This document shows, piece by piece, positions 20,531 through 31,080 of a stretch of 64,000 nt of DNA. Within the stretch, counting starts at the first letter, position 1, and each line of letters begins with the position of its first letter. The translations under genes were made by a program, and so were the position numbers. The DNA is from Phytophthora hibernalis (Eukaryota > Oomycota > Peronosporomycetes > Peronosporales > Peronosporaceae), in the NCBI GenBank assembly GCA_012656075.1, contig JAAKBF010000027.1, forward strand, positions 372,001 to 436,000. Direction: 5' to 3'. Under the pieces are notes generated by a model. That model saw only the letters and a program-made list of their open reading frames with translations. It did no database searches and was not told the origin of the DNA.

Positions 20531-23500
20531 AAGCACCATGTCCTCTGCCCACGATGCCAGCATAAAGGTCTCCATCGACAAGTTCAACGGAGACTACTAC
20601 ACGACGTGGAACCGCTACATGCGTGGCGTGTTCCTGACCAAGTCGGTGTGGCAAGTCGTGAACCGGGAGACGACGCAAAGCTTCACGGACTAGCGGCCCA
20701 GGGATGACTACGTCAATTCGAGCAACATCGCGTTTGGACTGATGCTGCTCCACATGGACGCGGACTACCACCATGTGGTCGACGACTGTGAGGAAGCGTG
20801 GGTTGCGTGGTCGCGCCTGAAGACGCTGTACGGTGGATCGCAGATGGCTGGCCGCATTTACTTGAAGCGCCAACTCTTCAGCATGGAGATGTCGGAAGGC
20901 GGGAACGTCTTGCATCACTGCAACGAAGTCCTCAACATCAGGTCCAACCTCAGCAGCATCGGCGCCAAGATTGAGGATGAAGACGTGGCAATCTGCTTGT
21001 TGCGCAGTCTCCCCAAGAGCTACCAGAACGTCGTACTCAACCTGGAGATGAGCACGGCGGAGCTGCGATCGCAAGACGTTGTGAAGGTGCTGGCGAATGA
21101 GCACATCAAGCGGCAGGGCGAGAAGTCGGTGACGGTGAAGACGGAGAATGCGGCCAAGGCATTCACGGCCGACCGCGAATCTCGTCAACGCACGTACTGC
21201 GGGAAATTGGGGCACACGGTTGACAAGTGCTGGACTAAGCAGAAGGATGAAAACCGAGGGCCAAGACGCGGCGGCAATGACAATGGCCGTGGACGCAGGG
21301 CCAACAATGTCCAGTGGAGAAACGACAGCGACGACTACGACTACGATCGAGTGGCGTTCGCGGTTTCCCTGGAGTGTGGAGTTTCGACGGGCAAGAATGT
21401 GTCCGGGATGTGGGCGATCGACAGCGGCGCAACGCACCACATCTGCAATGACAAGTCCAAGTTCGCTCACTTGATCGAGCGAGATGAAGGTGGAGTTTCG
21501 GTGGCCGACGGCAACAAAGCGGCCATCAAGGGTGTGGGAACCATCGTGGAACGAGTGGCTCTGCCCAACGGCGACGAGCGCGAGATCGAGATCAAGAACG
21601 CGCTGTATGGCCGGACATGAGCAAGAATCTGCTCTCGGTGCCGCAGATTAACAAACACGGCAAGTTCCAAGTGGTGTTCGACGGCACCAACATGCACGTT
21701 TCGCGCAAGGGTTCGAACCAAGTGGTGGCGACGGCGGACCTCGTGGATGGCCTCTACTGGCTTCGGACGCCTCAGCGATCGGCGAATGCGGCGACAAGTG
21801 GAAGAACAGTCGACCTGCACGCGCGTATGGTTCATGCTCCGGTGGAGGTGCTTCGCAAGATGGTCGACAACAACATGATCAAGGACGCGAAGGCACCCTC
21901 CAAGTCGAGTAGACCAAGCATGTGTCGCGGTTGCCAGCAAGGGAAGATGGTCCAAAAACGGTTCCAAGCAACCATGACAAGCGTCGCTACGACACGTTTG
22001 AGCTGCTCCACTTCGACATCTGCGGACCCATGGAGAAAATCTCGCTTGGCGGCAGCAAGTATCTACTGCTGATCGTGGACGAAGCCAGCGGATGCAGGAA
22101 GGGTTTCTGTCTGCGTGCCAAGTCGGAGAGCGAAGATTGCATCAAGAAGTACATCACCAAGGTGCAGACGCAATTCGGCAAGAAGGTCAAATTTGTGCGA
22201 CACGACGGAGCTCGTGAGTTTGCAACCAACTCGCTCAAGGCCATCAAGGCATCGAGCAGCAAACCATGGTCCCGTACGCGCACCAGACCAACGGCACGGT
22301 AGAGCGCGCCATCCGGACCATCGTCACGATCGGCCGCAGTATGTTGCACCATGCCAAGCTGGACAAGTATTTCTGGGCTGAGGCGGTGATGACGGCCATC
22401 TACGTGAAGAACCGCCTGCCGTCCCCCAAGATCGAGCACAAGACTCCGTTCGAGATCGCGCACAAGTCCAAGCCAAATGTCAAGCACATGCGTGTATTTG
22501 GCTGCCGGACGTACGTTTTGACTCCGAAGGAAAAACGACTCAAGTGGGACCCCAAGGCTCGCGCCGGACTGTTTATCGGCTACGAAGAAGTGTCCAAGGC
22601 GTATCGACTTTATGACATCGAGGCGGGGCAGGTGGTTATGTCTACTTCGACGAATCAACCTTTGGATTATCGCCGCGGATCTCCGATGAAGATGTCGACG
22701 ACTTGAACCTCGACTCGCTCGACATTGAAGATAATGGCCCTCCGCAGACGGACTACGAGCAGGCGGGAAAGTGCAAGAATCGCTCAAGTGAAGACGATGA
22801 ACCTGTGAGAAGACCGCGCGCTGTACGTCACCGAGTTGGACTGGAAGAAGCAAGCGCGCCGGACAACTCCTCGCCACATGAAGATGAAGAAGAAAAGTCT
22901 GGGGACCAAGATGAAGACTCGACGCCTCCCGCATTTTGGCGTGCAAGTGCTAACGCTGTTGAAGCCACGGTGGACCTCTCGAAGCCAAAGACGTTTCAAG
23001 AAGCGGTGAGCGGTCCAGACCAAGTGCACTGGCGCAAAGCCATTGGTGCGGAGCTGAAGTCGATGCGACTACGTGGGGTGTTTCGAGCTGCCAAGTTGCC
23101 CAACGGACAACGCGCCATCGGAACCAAGTGGGTATTCAAGATCAAGCGCAAAGCGGACGGATCCATCGAGAAGTACAAAGCACGCCTCGTGACCAAGGTA
23201 TTCAAACAGAAGTATGGCATCGACTACACAGAGACGTTCTCACCAGTGGTCAAGTACATGACGCTGCGCATGGTCATCGCCATTGCCAAATACTTCGGAT
23301 GGCCACTCGACCAACTTGATGTGGTAACCGCGTTCCTGTACGGCATCATGAAAGAACTTGTATTCTGCGTAGTCCCTGAAGGTGTTGAACTTGATGGTGA
23401 TTTCGACTGCCTAGAACTGGTGAAGGCGATCTACTCTCAATCAAGCGTCACGAGTGTGGAACGAAACCTTCGACGAGTTCATGTGCTCGATCGGATCTCA

Positions 23501-24493
23501 AGTGTCGGCCTTCGACCCATGCCTCTACATCAAGGTTGTGGATGGACACAGCGTGCTCGTACTGGTCTACGTTGACGATGTATTGGTGACCGGAAGTTCA
23601 CCTGAGCTGATTGTTCGGACCAAGAACGACCTGAAGACGCGCTTCGAGATGACCGACAGCGGTAAGTGCGCCTTCGTTCTTGGGATCGAGCTAGTGGACG
23701 GCCCTGACAGCAGCGTGACCATGTGTCAGCGGCGATATGTGGACGACATCCTCAAGCGCTTCTCCATGGACGAGTGCAAGGCCGTGGTGAGTCCGGTGGA
23801 CATGAGCACTCGACTGGTTCCAAGCGACGCGGCGACCAAGGTCAACGCCCCATTTCGCGAAGCTGTTGGTGCCCTGATGCACCTGATGACCGCCACGCGC
23901 CCGGACATCGCGTACGCCGTTGGCTATGTGTCGCGCTTCATGGAGAACCCCAAGAGGAACACTGGGTTGCGATCAAGCGCATCTTTCGCTACCTGCAAGG
24001 CACCAGGACGCATGGCATCTGCTTCAAGCCGGGCGACAAGATCGACTTTCGTGGCTACTCGGACGCGGACTGGGCCGGCGACCTGGCGGGCCGCAAGTCG
24101 ACTTCGGGCTACACGTTCATGCTACTCGGTGCGCCTGGGAGCTGGGGAAGCAAGAAGCAGTCCAGTGTATCGCTATCTACGAGCGAGGCGGAATACATCG
24201 CGCTGAGTCTAGCGATCCAAGAAGGAAAATGGATCCATCGCCTACTGTGCGAGATCCTTGCTGCTGCCAACGAGACTGGCCCCGAACTCAAGATCCGTGA
24301 AGATAACCAGTCGTGCATCAAGATGACGAAGAACCCGGTGAACCACGGCCGCGCCAAGCACATCGACATCAAGTACCACCACATCCGCGACGAAGTGAAG
24401 CGCGGTGAAGTGAAGCTCGAGTATTGCGAAACTTCTGTGATGTTGGCAGACATCATGACCAAGGCGTTTCCGGACCTCGACACATGGACCTAA
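20526..24493 (+). pseudogene. Copia gag-pol polyprotein, frameshifted
   Basis: The start at 20526 opens the gag (KVSIDKFNGDYYTTWNRYMR); a TAG at 20692 interrupts it. Then follow a zinc knuckle lacking its first Cys (RTYCGKLGHTVDKCW, 21194), the protease (WAIDSGATHHICND, 21412), the integrase with zinc region, HFDICGPMEK, RHDGAREF and QTNGTVERAIRTI (22012-22320), the RT (IGTKWVFKIKRKADGSIEKY, then VLVYVDDVLVTGSS at 23563-23600) and RNase H (YSDADWAGDLAGRKSTSGY, then LSTSEAEYIALSLAIQEGKW) ending at 24491. Frameshifts lie near 21613, 21965, 22262, 22700, 23440 and 23960. All domains are otherwise complete. Confidence 0.93.
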
Positions 24494-24535
24494 CGGTGGC
24501 CCTCGGCATTCGAGGGACTTCGCATTGAGTGGGCG

Positions 24536-24839
24536 TATTGAGGGTTACCGAGTTGATACCGGTTTGATACCGGTTTGGTACCGGTTATTAACCGTGAACC
24601 GGTTAAACCCGGACCGGTCCAATCCGAACCCACGATGATTACGGTAAGTTGATTACGGTCCCAATGATTGGACGAGTAGAATGATTGGACGAACTGGTTA
24701 GAGTAACTCCGATAAATCAATCACTTTCGAATCTTCCTTCTACCTCTCAAGTGGTCAAGTGTCCTCTCTCCGGTTTCGCCCAGAGTCCTCACTCCCTCCG
24801 CTTCGTTCAAGCTACGTCCAAGACCCATTCCATTTAACA
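24536..24839 (+). repeat. 3' LTR of the Copia element
   Basis: Starts TATTGAGGGTTACCGAG and ends CCATTTAACA, followed by CGAAG. It matches the 5' LTR throughout, with scattered differences. Confidence 0.9.
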
Positions 24840-26269
24840 CGAAGCAATCAGACGTGCCATTGGCATCGCTAGAAACTACCAACTTTGCATCTTCTTCAAA
24901 AAGAAATATGTTAGCAAAGATAATGGTAGCTTCGCAATTGGGGCGGGCTAACAGCGAAATATCTCTAACGTCCGCCTGCTTGAGAAGCACCTTACCCAGC
25001 CGTGGGTGGTGCTTGAGCTGTTGTTGCATACAACTCCGTCCGAGTGCCATCAGATCCCTTCGAAGCTCGACAACAATACATGTTCTTGCGTCCGTCGCTA
25101 GCGCAACTTGCGTGAGAATGTTTCCTACTCCAACCACAACGTTGAGAAAACGTCCTCTTCTCCGAGCGGTCCAACAGCTTCAAGTAGCTTTAAAACGCCC
25201 GACGGTAGCACTTCACCAGCATTATCATAGGTACGGCCGGCTTGCTGGTAAACATCGTTCGCGCTGATGCCATCAAAAGAGAGGATACATCTTCTGCCGC
25301 TTACCCTGGACTGAGTCTTGAGTCGTTAGAACTGCTTCACTCATCGACCCACTGTCGACACAAACACTCGCTAATACATCAAGCAGAAACACATCCATCG
25401 TTAGAAACCGCTTCCGATTTGCAACATCCATTAACAGCACACCCCACCTGTTTTGCCACCACCGGATCCGTCGGCGCCACCGCTGCCCAGATCTACCTCG
25501 TTGCCGGGTCCGCAGCTCGTGTCGTCTACGACGCAACGTCCTTCGTTCGCACCACCAACAAGTCCACGAGTTATGCCGCCGAGCCCGTGAGTAGCCCCAC
25601 CACCAACTCCATGGGCTGCGCCACTGCCGACAGCTGCGTCGCCGCCGCTGCCAAGACCGCTGTTCGCGCCGCCGCGAGGTCCATCGGCAGCACCTCCACC
25701 GAGTCCGTGAGCAGCGCCACCAAGTCCATGGGTTGCGCCACTGCCGAGAGCTGCGTTGTTGCCGTGTCCGTCTCCCATGCCGCCGTCGCCCCCAAGTTCT
25801 ATGTTTGCGCCACCGCGAAGTTCATTAGCAGCACGGATAAGTCTGTGAGCAGCGCCACCACTGAACTCATTGGTAGCGCCTCCGGGAAGTCCATGGTCCA
25901 CGCGGCCGTGATGTCCGTGGGAAGCGTCACGCCCAGTGCCTACTGCAGCGCCAGCAGACAGAGGCGGAGGAGTCGAACGGGCTGGCCTTCCTAGCCGCTG
26001 GGAAACGCGGGGTAGCGGCGGCAGTCCTGGTGCGCTTAATAGCTGCCTCGAAGTGGGTCCGCTAAAAGCAAGGCGGGAAGTCGCTGATGGACTTCCCGTA
26101 CGTTCGCTTGAGGCTGACCAGCTGAAGACGGAGCTCTCGCGCAGCGCGCTTGGTCTTCATCCGTCGGGCCACATATTCCCAGGTGATACGCAGGCCCTCC
26201 CTCTCGAACTGAAAGGCGATCTGCACCAGCAGCTTGTCTTCCGAGTCAATGAAACTTTTGCGCATTTCT

Positions 26270-26990
26270 GCTGATTTTTGTATTGTAAAACGAAAATCAG
26301 GGTGGGGTGCATATGTCTTACATGTTGTATGGTGCAGTGACTGGCAGCAGGGCGATACTAGGTGTCTCGTCGTTTATGTTACAATCGGCCGATGACGGGG
26401 CCATGTGGCTGCGGCCGTAAAGGCAACAAAATACAGCTCGAAGAGCAGGCAAACTAAAATTCCCACAACCCTTTACAGACACTTCTTTGAGCGGTAGTAA
26501 CAACACTCGGTAGGTTGAGACTGGTAGAAAGTTAAAAGGGCGCAAAATGTGCCCTTCTACAAGGTCATTTCGCGGTGTAACTCAGCACGATGCGGCCGCC
26601 CACGGAGCCCACAAGATGCAAGTGTTATTAATACATGTATTACAAACCCATATCAAATCATACTTCGTGTATTAATATTTGCGTACCGGACGGGGTCCGG
26701 GGATGCAGTTCGAACCCTGACGAAAGGAGGAAAGGACGAAGAGGTTGGTGCGATGGTGATCGTGTGAATTGTAAGGTAGGTTTCGTCGTTTGTCTTCGTT
26801 GAGAGCGGTTGTAGGTGATTTCGGCTGCGTGCAAGCTGAAGAATAGACGTTCAAATTGAGTGGTTACGCTGGTACTGACGTAGGTATGAATGCATGAATA
26901 GATAGATGGGCGTGTGGGTGTTGCGTCAGGAGCCTCGTGGATACGTGTGTGTTGTGTCAGGCGTCTGATGCGTGCAGAGACGTCATTAGC
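26270..26990. other. Stretch with no recognisable gene
   Basis: Between the DOT1-type gene and a small gene on the same strand. It holds TTAAAAGGGCGCAAAATG at 26531, which resembles a subterminal motif of the piggyBac at 15240, but no transposon end could be fixed. Confidence 0.4.
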
Positions 26991-27420
26991 GCGGAGCCAC
27001 TGTGGTGATCTGGTGCAGCTTGGTCTCGACCTGGCAACAGTCGCGATAGAGGCGCAGCTTGGTGGGCACGAATGCAATAATGGAACCTGGCAGCGGAACG
27101 TTCGGGTTGTCGGCGAGGATGTCGTATAGCAACAGTGTGATCAGGAACTCGTTGGTTTGGTAGGGGTCATCGCGCTGCGCCTCTTGAAATTCCTGTGGAT
27201 GAGTAGAAATGAATATGTGTGATCGTGTCTGTAGCTCGACTTGGACGCAGCAGCAGTGCAATCTTACCTTTGCTGCACCTGCAGCGGTTCGGGAGCGTTC
27301 TGTTCGCCGAGATACTCGGCCAGGAACCGTAGGCCATGGACGAATCATTGGCGGTCCAGAGCAGACGTGCTTGGATTCTAATCAACGTGCGAATCTCTGA
27401 GTCATTAACGTCATTGTTCT
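26989..27420 (-). CDS. Hypothetical protein, C-terminal exons
   Basis: The minus strand reads DLREFIQNNDVNDSEIRTLI, RIQARLLWTANDSSMAYG, then in a shifted frame FLAEYLGEQNAPEPLQVQQ. A GT-AG intron follows (about 27270-27195), and then EFQEAQRDDPYQTNEFLITL, LYDILADNPNVPLPGSIIAF and a stop at about 26989. The coding character is good and the exon junction plausible. One frameshift separates the first part. I do not recognise the family; the 5' end is not defined. Confidence 0.5.
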
Positions 27421-27569
27421 GAATGAACTCTCGCAAATCTGCAGTCACACGACGAGGATTATTACTACAATAGATACAGATAAATGAGGACAGTTCGTAC
27501 AGCAGCGCTAAGATCAACGCTCATATCTCGGATCGTCCAACATCGCCACTGAAATCGGACTTCACGATA

Positions 27570-27727
27570 CCGTACTCGACGTGCCCTGTCCTAACGTGAT
27601 TTTCTCGTCACTTACATGCACGTTTCCATTGAAAATTCATGTCCACTTCAACATGTTCCGTACTAGACGTGCCCTGTCCTAACGTGATTCTCTCGTCCCT
27701 TACATGTACGTTTCCATTGAAAATTCA
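27570..27727 (+). repeat. Two direct repeats of about 70 bases, period 88
   Basis: Units 27570-27639 and 27658-27727 both begin CCGTACT-GACGTGCCCTGTC and end TTTCCATTGAAAATTCA, with a handful of differences. They lie about 250 bases upstream of the ORF at 27979. Confidence 0.8.
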
Positions 27728-27978
27728 GTTCCGTGCGGATCACCTTCTCGACCCTCTCACAACTAAATCCACCCAATGCCATCAAACGCAGATCATTCTC
27801 GCACGTCTGAGACGATGAAGCAGGGAAGTGGCGCGGAATTCTTCAAACAAGCTCGCACGACGCGCCATTTCTCATATCCCATACACAATGGACAACTGGG
27901 GGCTCGCAGCGACAGTGTACGCAACTGCGTTCATTCCTCGATTTACGCAGCAACGACACGTGTCTTCTCCTGTCATAC

Positions 27979-28223
27979 ATGCCACCCAAAAGACCCGCCA
28001 AGCAGCAGCAGCCGTCGAAAGACACCACGACCAGCACCGAAACGTCCGCGCCCACAGTTGTCACGCCAACAGCGGTGACGGTCATGGCAGGACCAACATC
28101 GTCGTCGCCTCCGGCGTCAACGAACTACGTGTCGCCACTCAAGAAGCTCCGACAGACCATGCAACAACACAGCCGCCGCGTGATCGACACCATCGACAAC
28201 GTACTGGCGCCCATATTCAAACG
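27979..28223 (+). CDS. Possible first exon of an unknown basic protein
   Basis: A start at 27979 opens MPPKRPAKQQQPSKDTTTST, then a Ser/Thr/Pro-rich stretch and YVSPLKKLRQTMQQHSRRVI, then DTIDNVLAPIFK. At 28223 the sequence AAAC|GTAAGT is a strong 5' splice site. Beyond it the same DNA codes on the minus strand for a SET domain. A downstream partner exon was not found, so this may be a gene truncated by the rearrangement. Confidence 0.4.
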
Positions 28224-28990
28224 TAAGTTCATTGCCAGGCTTGACTTCACAACTCGCAAACAGCCCGCACCGCTCTTGACCCCGGACATTCCACTTCTCG
28301 AGTCGGCAGTTCGGCTCGCAGCTGTGATTGACAAATCGCATGCGCCCGCCGATTCGTGTAGCGTCGATAACTTCATTCGGGCTGACCTGAAGCATGTAAA
28401 CGTGCTAGGCTCCTCGATAAAGCTAAACAGCGCACGATCAGAGTCATTCTTTTCGAGCAGCTTGCAACTAAAAACACTTACCCGACAGCGCAACTTCGCT
28501 TCGCTGCTGCTCAAAACTTCACCCACGTACTCGCCCACGAATTGCCCAGCTTTGACGCCTTCCAAGGCGATCACTCCCACCCCTTTACGCCCACAGTCAA
28601 CTACTGCTGTCGCGAGTGTGGAGCCGACTTGTAATTGTCGGTTCGAGCACCGCTCTACGCACGGACAACATTCCAGTGCGCACTCGTACCGCATCTGCTA
28701 CGGCACACGTCAGCAACACCGAGTGAGTCACAGATAAAGACCACGATATCTACACGACATACCGAGCGATTGATACAACCTTCGCCACAGGCCTGTTCAA
28801 TCTTCTCATCAAGCTCACAGCTGCACAACGGAACGTCATCCTTGGAAATGCACACAAACCGACGAGTCACGAAGATCAAAGCGGTCAAGGCGACAAACAC
28901 AATGCGCGCCTTGAGCACAACAACATCTAAACCATCAGCGTTCCGTACCTTCGGGCAAGTGAGCCATGCGCCGCCAATGCAAACGTTCGC
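28200..28990 (-). pseudogene. AWS/SET-domain histone methyltransferase remnant
   Basis: From about 28880 the minus strand reads SKDDVPLCSCELDEKIEQAC, GEGCINRS, then a GT-AG intron (about 28760-28697), then YECALECCPCVERCSNRQLQ, a Cys-rich AWS (pre-SET) region. The SET domain follows: GVIALEGVKAGQFVGEYVGE, a frameshift near 28480, then VIDATRIGGRMRFVNHSCEP (NHSC motif) and VKPGNELTFEYG. This fits the SETD2/NSD/ASH1 group, which methylate H3K36. The post-SET region is missing because the sequence runs into an opposite-strand ORF at about 28220. Open minus sequence up to 29293 has no domain I recognise. Confidence 0.78.
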
Positions 28991-29397
28991 TTCGACGATG
29001 CAGACCGACTCAAACGCTCGCGCTACCATATCACCCATCCCATACCACACCGCGTCCGCGCTACTGCACTGCGCCAACACTACCCATGGTAGCATCTTAT
29101 AGATGCTGCAGAATGTGGTCGAGTGTCTCTGTGGATCTCCCAATTGTAGAGGCGTCATCGGCGTGCAGAAGAGCATGTTATCAATCCAATGGCGAGAGTG
29201 TGCGGAGCCGGCGACGAAAAAAGAATAGTACAGCTCACGATAGACAGCTTTCTTTTGAGGCGGTAGCTTGACGAGGTCAGCAGGTAGTCTCACTTGTGCA
29301 GTTTTTGGCGTCGTAAGTTGGCGTATTGACGCGTATTATAGCATTGAGGTTTTCACCCGCGCTTTCAGCTTGCACTTACGCATGGATTGAAAACTTA

Positions 29398-29560
29398 TTT
29401 CGAGCGTTCACGCTCAAGCAGTGCCAACACGCAGCATCTCCGACGCTTCCAGCGTGAAGAGGTCGGCGATCGGTTTCTAATGTTCATGGACAGGAGCGCA
29501 TCGGAATGCTCCGCTGTATGTGGCATTAACGTCTTCACAAGACTTGGGCCATGATAACTG
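29398..29560 (+). pseudogene. Small Helitron helicase relic
   Basis: The DNA at 29400-29440 (GAGCGTTCACGCTCAA and following) repeats the Helitron helicase segment at 33970-34010, reading RAFTLKQCQHAA against RAFTLNEWQHAAF. Further on DRFLMFMD parallels DQLLMFIG just before the Walker A site. It is a separate, highly decayed copy upstream of the main Helitron. Confidence 0.6.
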
Positions 29561-29712
29561 GCACTGTCGCTTCAGCATTTGCCAGTACGTAGCAATTGTC
29601 GAACCCGCTCCTAACGCCATCTTAGTGGAAGCGACGTGCAAAAGCCAGAAGCAGCACTACCAGCTGCTACAGCCTCTAAGTCTTTGAAACTTTTACTTGT
29701 GCTGCGAGCAGC

Positions 29713-31080
29713 ATGGTTCTTCGTATCAATGAACGGCGCGAGCGCAATCGGTTAGCAGCTCAGCGCTCGCGAGCTCGCCAATCGCCTGAAGTCAGAGCGG
29801 AACGACTACGCCGTGAACGTGAGCGAAGGTGATTAGCACGCACTCGAAACGCCAGCAGCGAGAACAGAACGAGAACGCTACAATCGGGGGCGATATCAAT
29901 GTCTTTCAGCATCGCTTGCGCTGGATTCGGAAGCAGCGTCGGATGTGTCGACACAGGATGAGCGCAACAACGCCTGGGGCGGTGGTGAGATCCCGAGGTT
30001 GCATCCACTCTTGGCCGCATCGAAAACTACAGTCTCCGGCACCTGCGTCTTGCGCTCGGCGCTAATGGACTTGATCAGGTCGTTGTGCTGTATGCGACCG
30101 CAGCAACATTCGATCATCGTGCCGCGTGGTCGCGATCTCAGATGATGACAGAATGGAGCAATTGCACGAGCTGCTATCGAGCGCGGGTGAGGCCCTGCCG
30201 GAAGAACTTGTCGCTGAGTACGATTGCTCCGGTCTAAGCTCAACTCTAGATGGTGTGCTGCTGTCAAAGCGTGGCGTTCGCTCCGACGGCGATCTCCACA
30301 TTTGTCGCGGGTGCGACGAAAGCTTAGCCAAGCAGTCGATCCCCAAGTTTTCGATCAAAAACGGCTTCTATGTGGGCACCCTACCGACTCGTTTCGCAGA
30401 CATGACGCTGCCCGAGCGATTGATGACGCAGACGGTATCTGTCATTGCGGTCACGCGCGTGATGCGAGGCGGTGCTCATCGATCAATTCGCTCCCATAAC
30501 CTGGTGTTCGATGCTCCTGCTGGGCCGGCAGCGACGCTGCTCCCGATTCCGGTGGACAACATTACATCGTATCGCGTGGTGCTTGCTGGACCTTTCACAA
30601 CGGAACAACAGGCTCATGTTCGTAAAATGCATCGAGTCCGCTGCCAGGTTGATGAGGCCGTGCTGAGTTTTTTCTGCCAACACAATGCGTTGTACGAATC
30701 TATTGTTGTCAACTGCTCTGGGCTCCCGGACGATGCTGTAGCAGAAACCATGATTTTCGAAAACGCTGATGCTCACGACGAAGTCGCGGAGATGGACATG
30801 GAGAACGATCGCGTTGGTGGCACGTCCGAGAACGACGCGTCCAGCACCGAGATCGACGTTGTTGAGCGGCGAGTTGTTTTCATTTCCGACGATCGTGAGG
30901 TGAGCACGCAGGATGCGCCTGTCATGTCCGGACAAGCGAGTCAAAGTGCGTCGCAGCCTCAGTTTCTCGTTCGGCATTCCAGCCAATTTGCCCAAAACGA
31001 CAAGGTGTTGTTCGCGCGCATGTTCCCGCATTTGTTCCCATACACCCAGGTGAGCAGCGGCATATTCCAGTGTCATTTGA
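29713..31080 (+). pseudogene. Helitron N-terminal region
   Basis: 29713 opens MVLRINERRERNRLAAQRSR and continues with Arg-rich sequence typical of Helitron leaders, then stops. From about 30126 a long open frame reads LHICRGCDESLAKQSIPKFS, KNGFYVGTLPTRFADMTLPE and RLMTQTVSVIAVTRVMRGGA, a conserved domain found N-terminal to Helitron Rep (known as DUF6570 from memory). It is followed by an acidic linker and FLVRHSSQFAQNDKVLFARM, FPHLFPYTQ leading into the Rep part. Confidence 0.8.

Larger units (their letters stand above)
20204..24839 (+). mobile_element. Complete Copia retrotransposon with LTRs and CGAAG duplication
   Basis: LTRs at 20204-20518 and 24536-24839 share the start TATTGAGGGTTACCG and most of their length. 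The 5-base sequence CGAAG lies at 20199-20203 and again at 24840-24844, the expected Copia target duplication. A primer-binding site follows the left LTR and a full gag-pol lies between. The LTRs differ by many substitutions and indels and the polyprotein has one stop and about five frameshifts, so this copy is not very young and is inactive. Confidence 0.95.
20035..26265 (-). pseudogene. SANT/Gly-rich/DOT1 histone methyltransferase-like gene broken by Copia
   Basis: On the minus strand three parts lie in order: a SANT/Myb-like region (26265-26062; LLVQIAFQFEREGLRITWEY, then MKTKRAARELRLQLVSLKRT), a Gly-rich linker (about 25930-25430) and a DOT1-type methyltransferase. The DOT1 part reads AGEVLPSGVLKLLEAVGPLG, EEDVF, then VGVGNILTQVALATDARTCI (SAM site), VVELRRDL and EATIIFANIFLFEEDAKLVV. 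At 24844 it stops at the Copia LTR and resumes at 20203 with TSQFCPRYQSLCSEHF. Removing the Copia and one CGAAG gives LIASTSQFCP across the break. DOT1 enzymes methylate histone H3 Lys79. The SAM motif reads VGVGN instead of the usual D-x-G-x-G, and small frameshifts occur near 25140 and 24880. Confidence 0.82.

Noticed and set aside
20400..21470. Long 356-residue minus-strand ORF
   Set aside because: Shadow of the Copia 5' LTR and gag; its sequence has no family character and the plus strand is clearly Copia.
21987..22946. Long 319-residue minus-strand ORF
   Set aside because: Shadow of the Copia integrase region on the plus strand.
25242..25994. 250-residue Ser/Ala-rich plus-strand ORF
   Set aside because: Reverse reading of the Gly-rich linker; repeat composition keeps all frames open.
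26531..26560. Possible right end of the piggyBac (TTAAAAGGGCGC)
   Set aside because: Does not match the inverted CCCTTTCGCGAGG end; only a subterminal-like motif.
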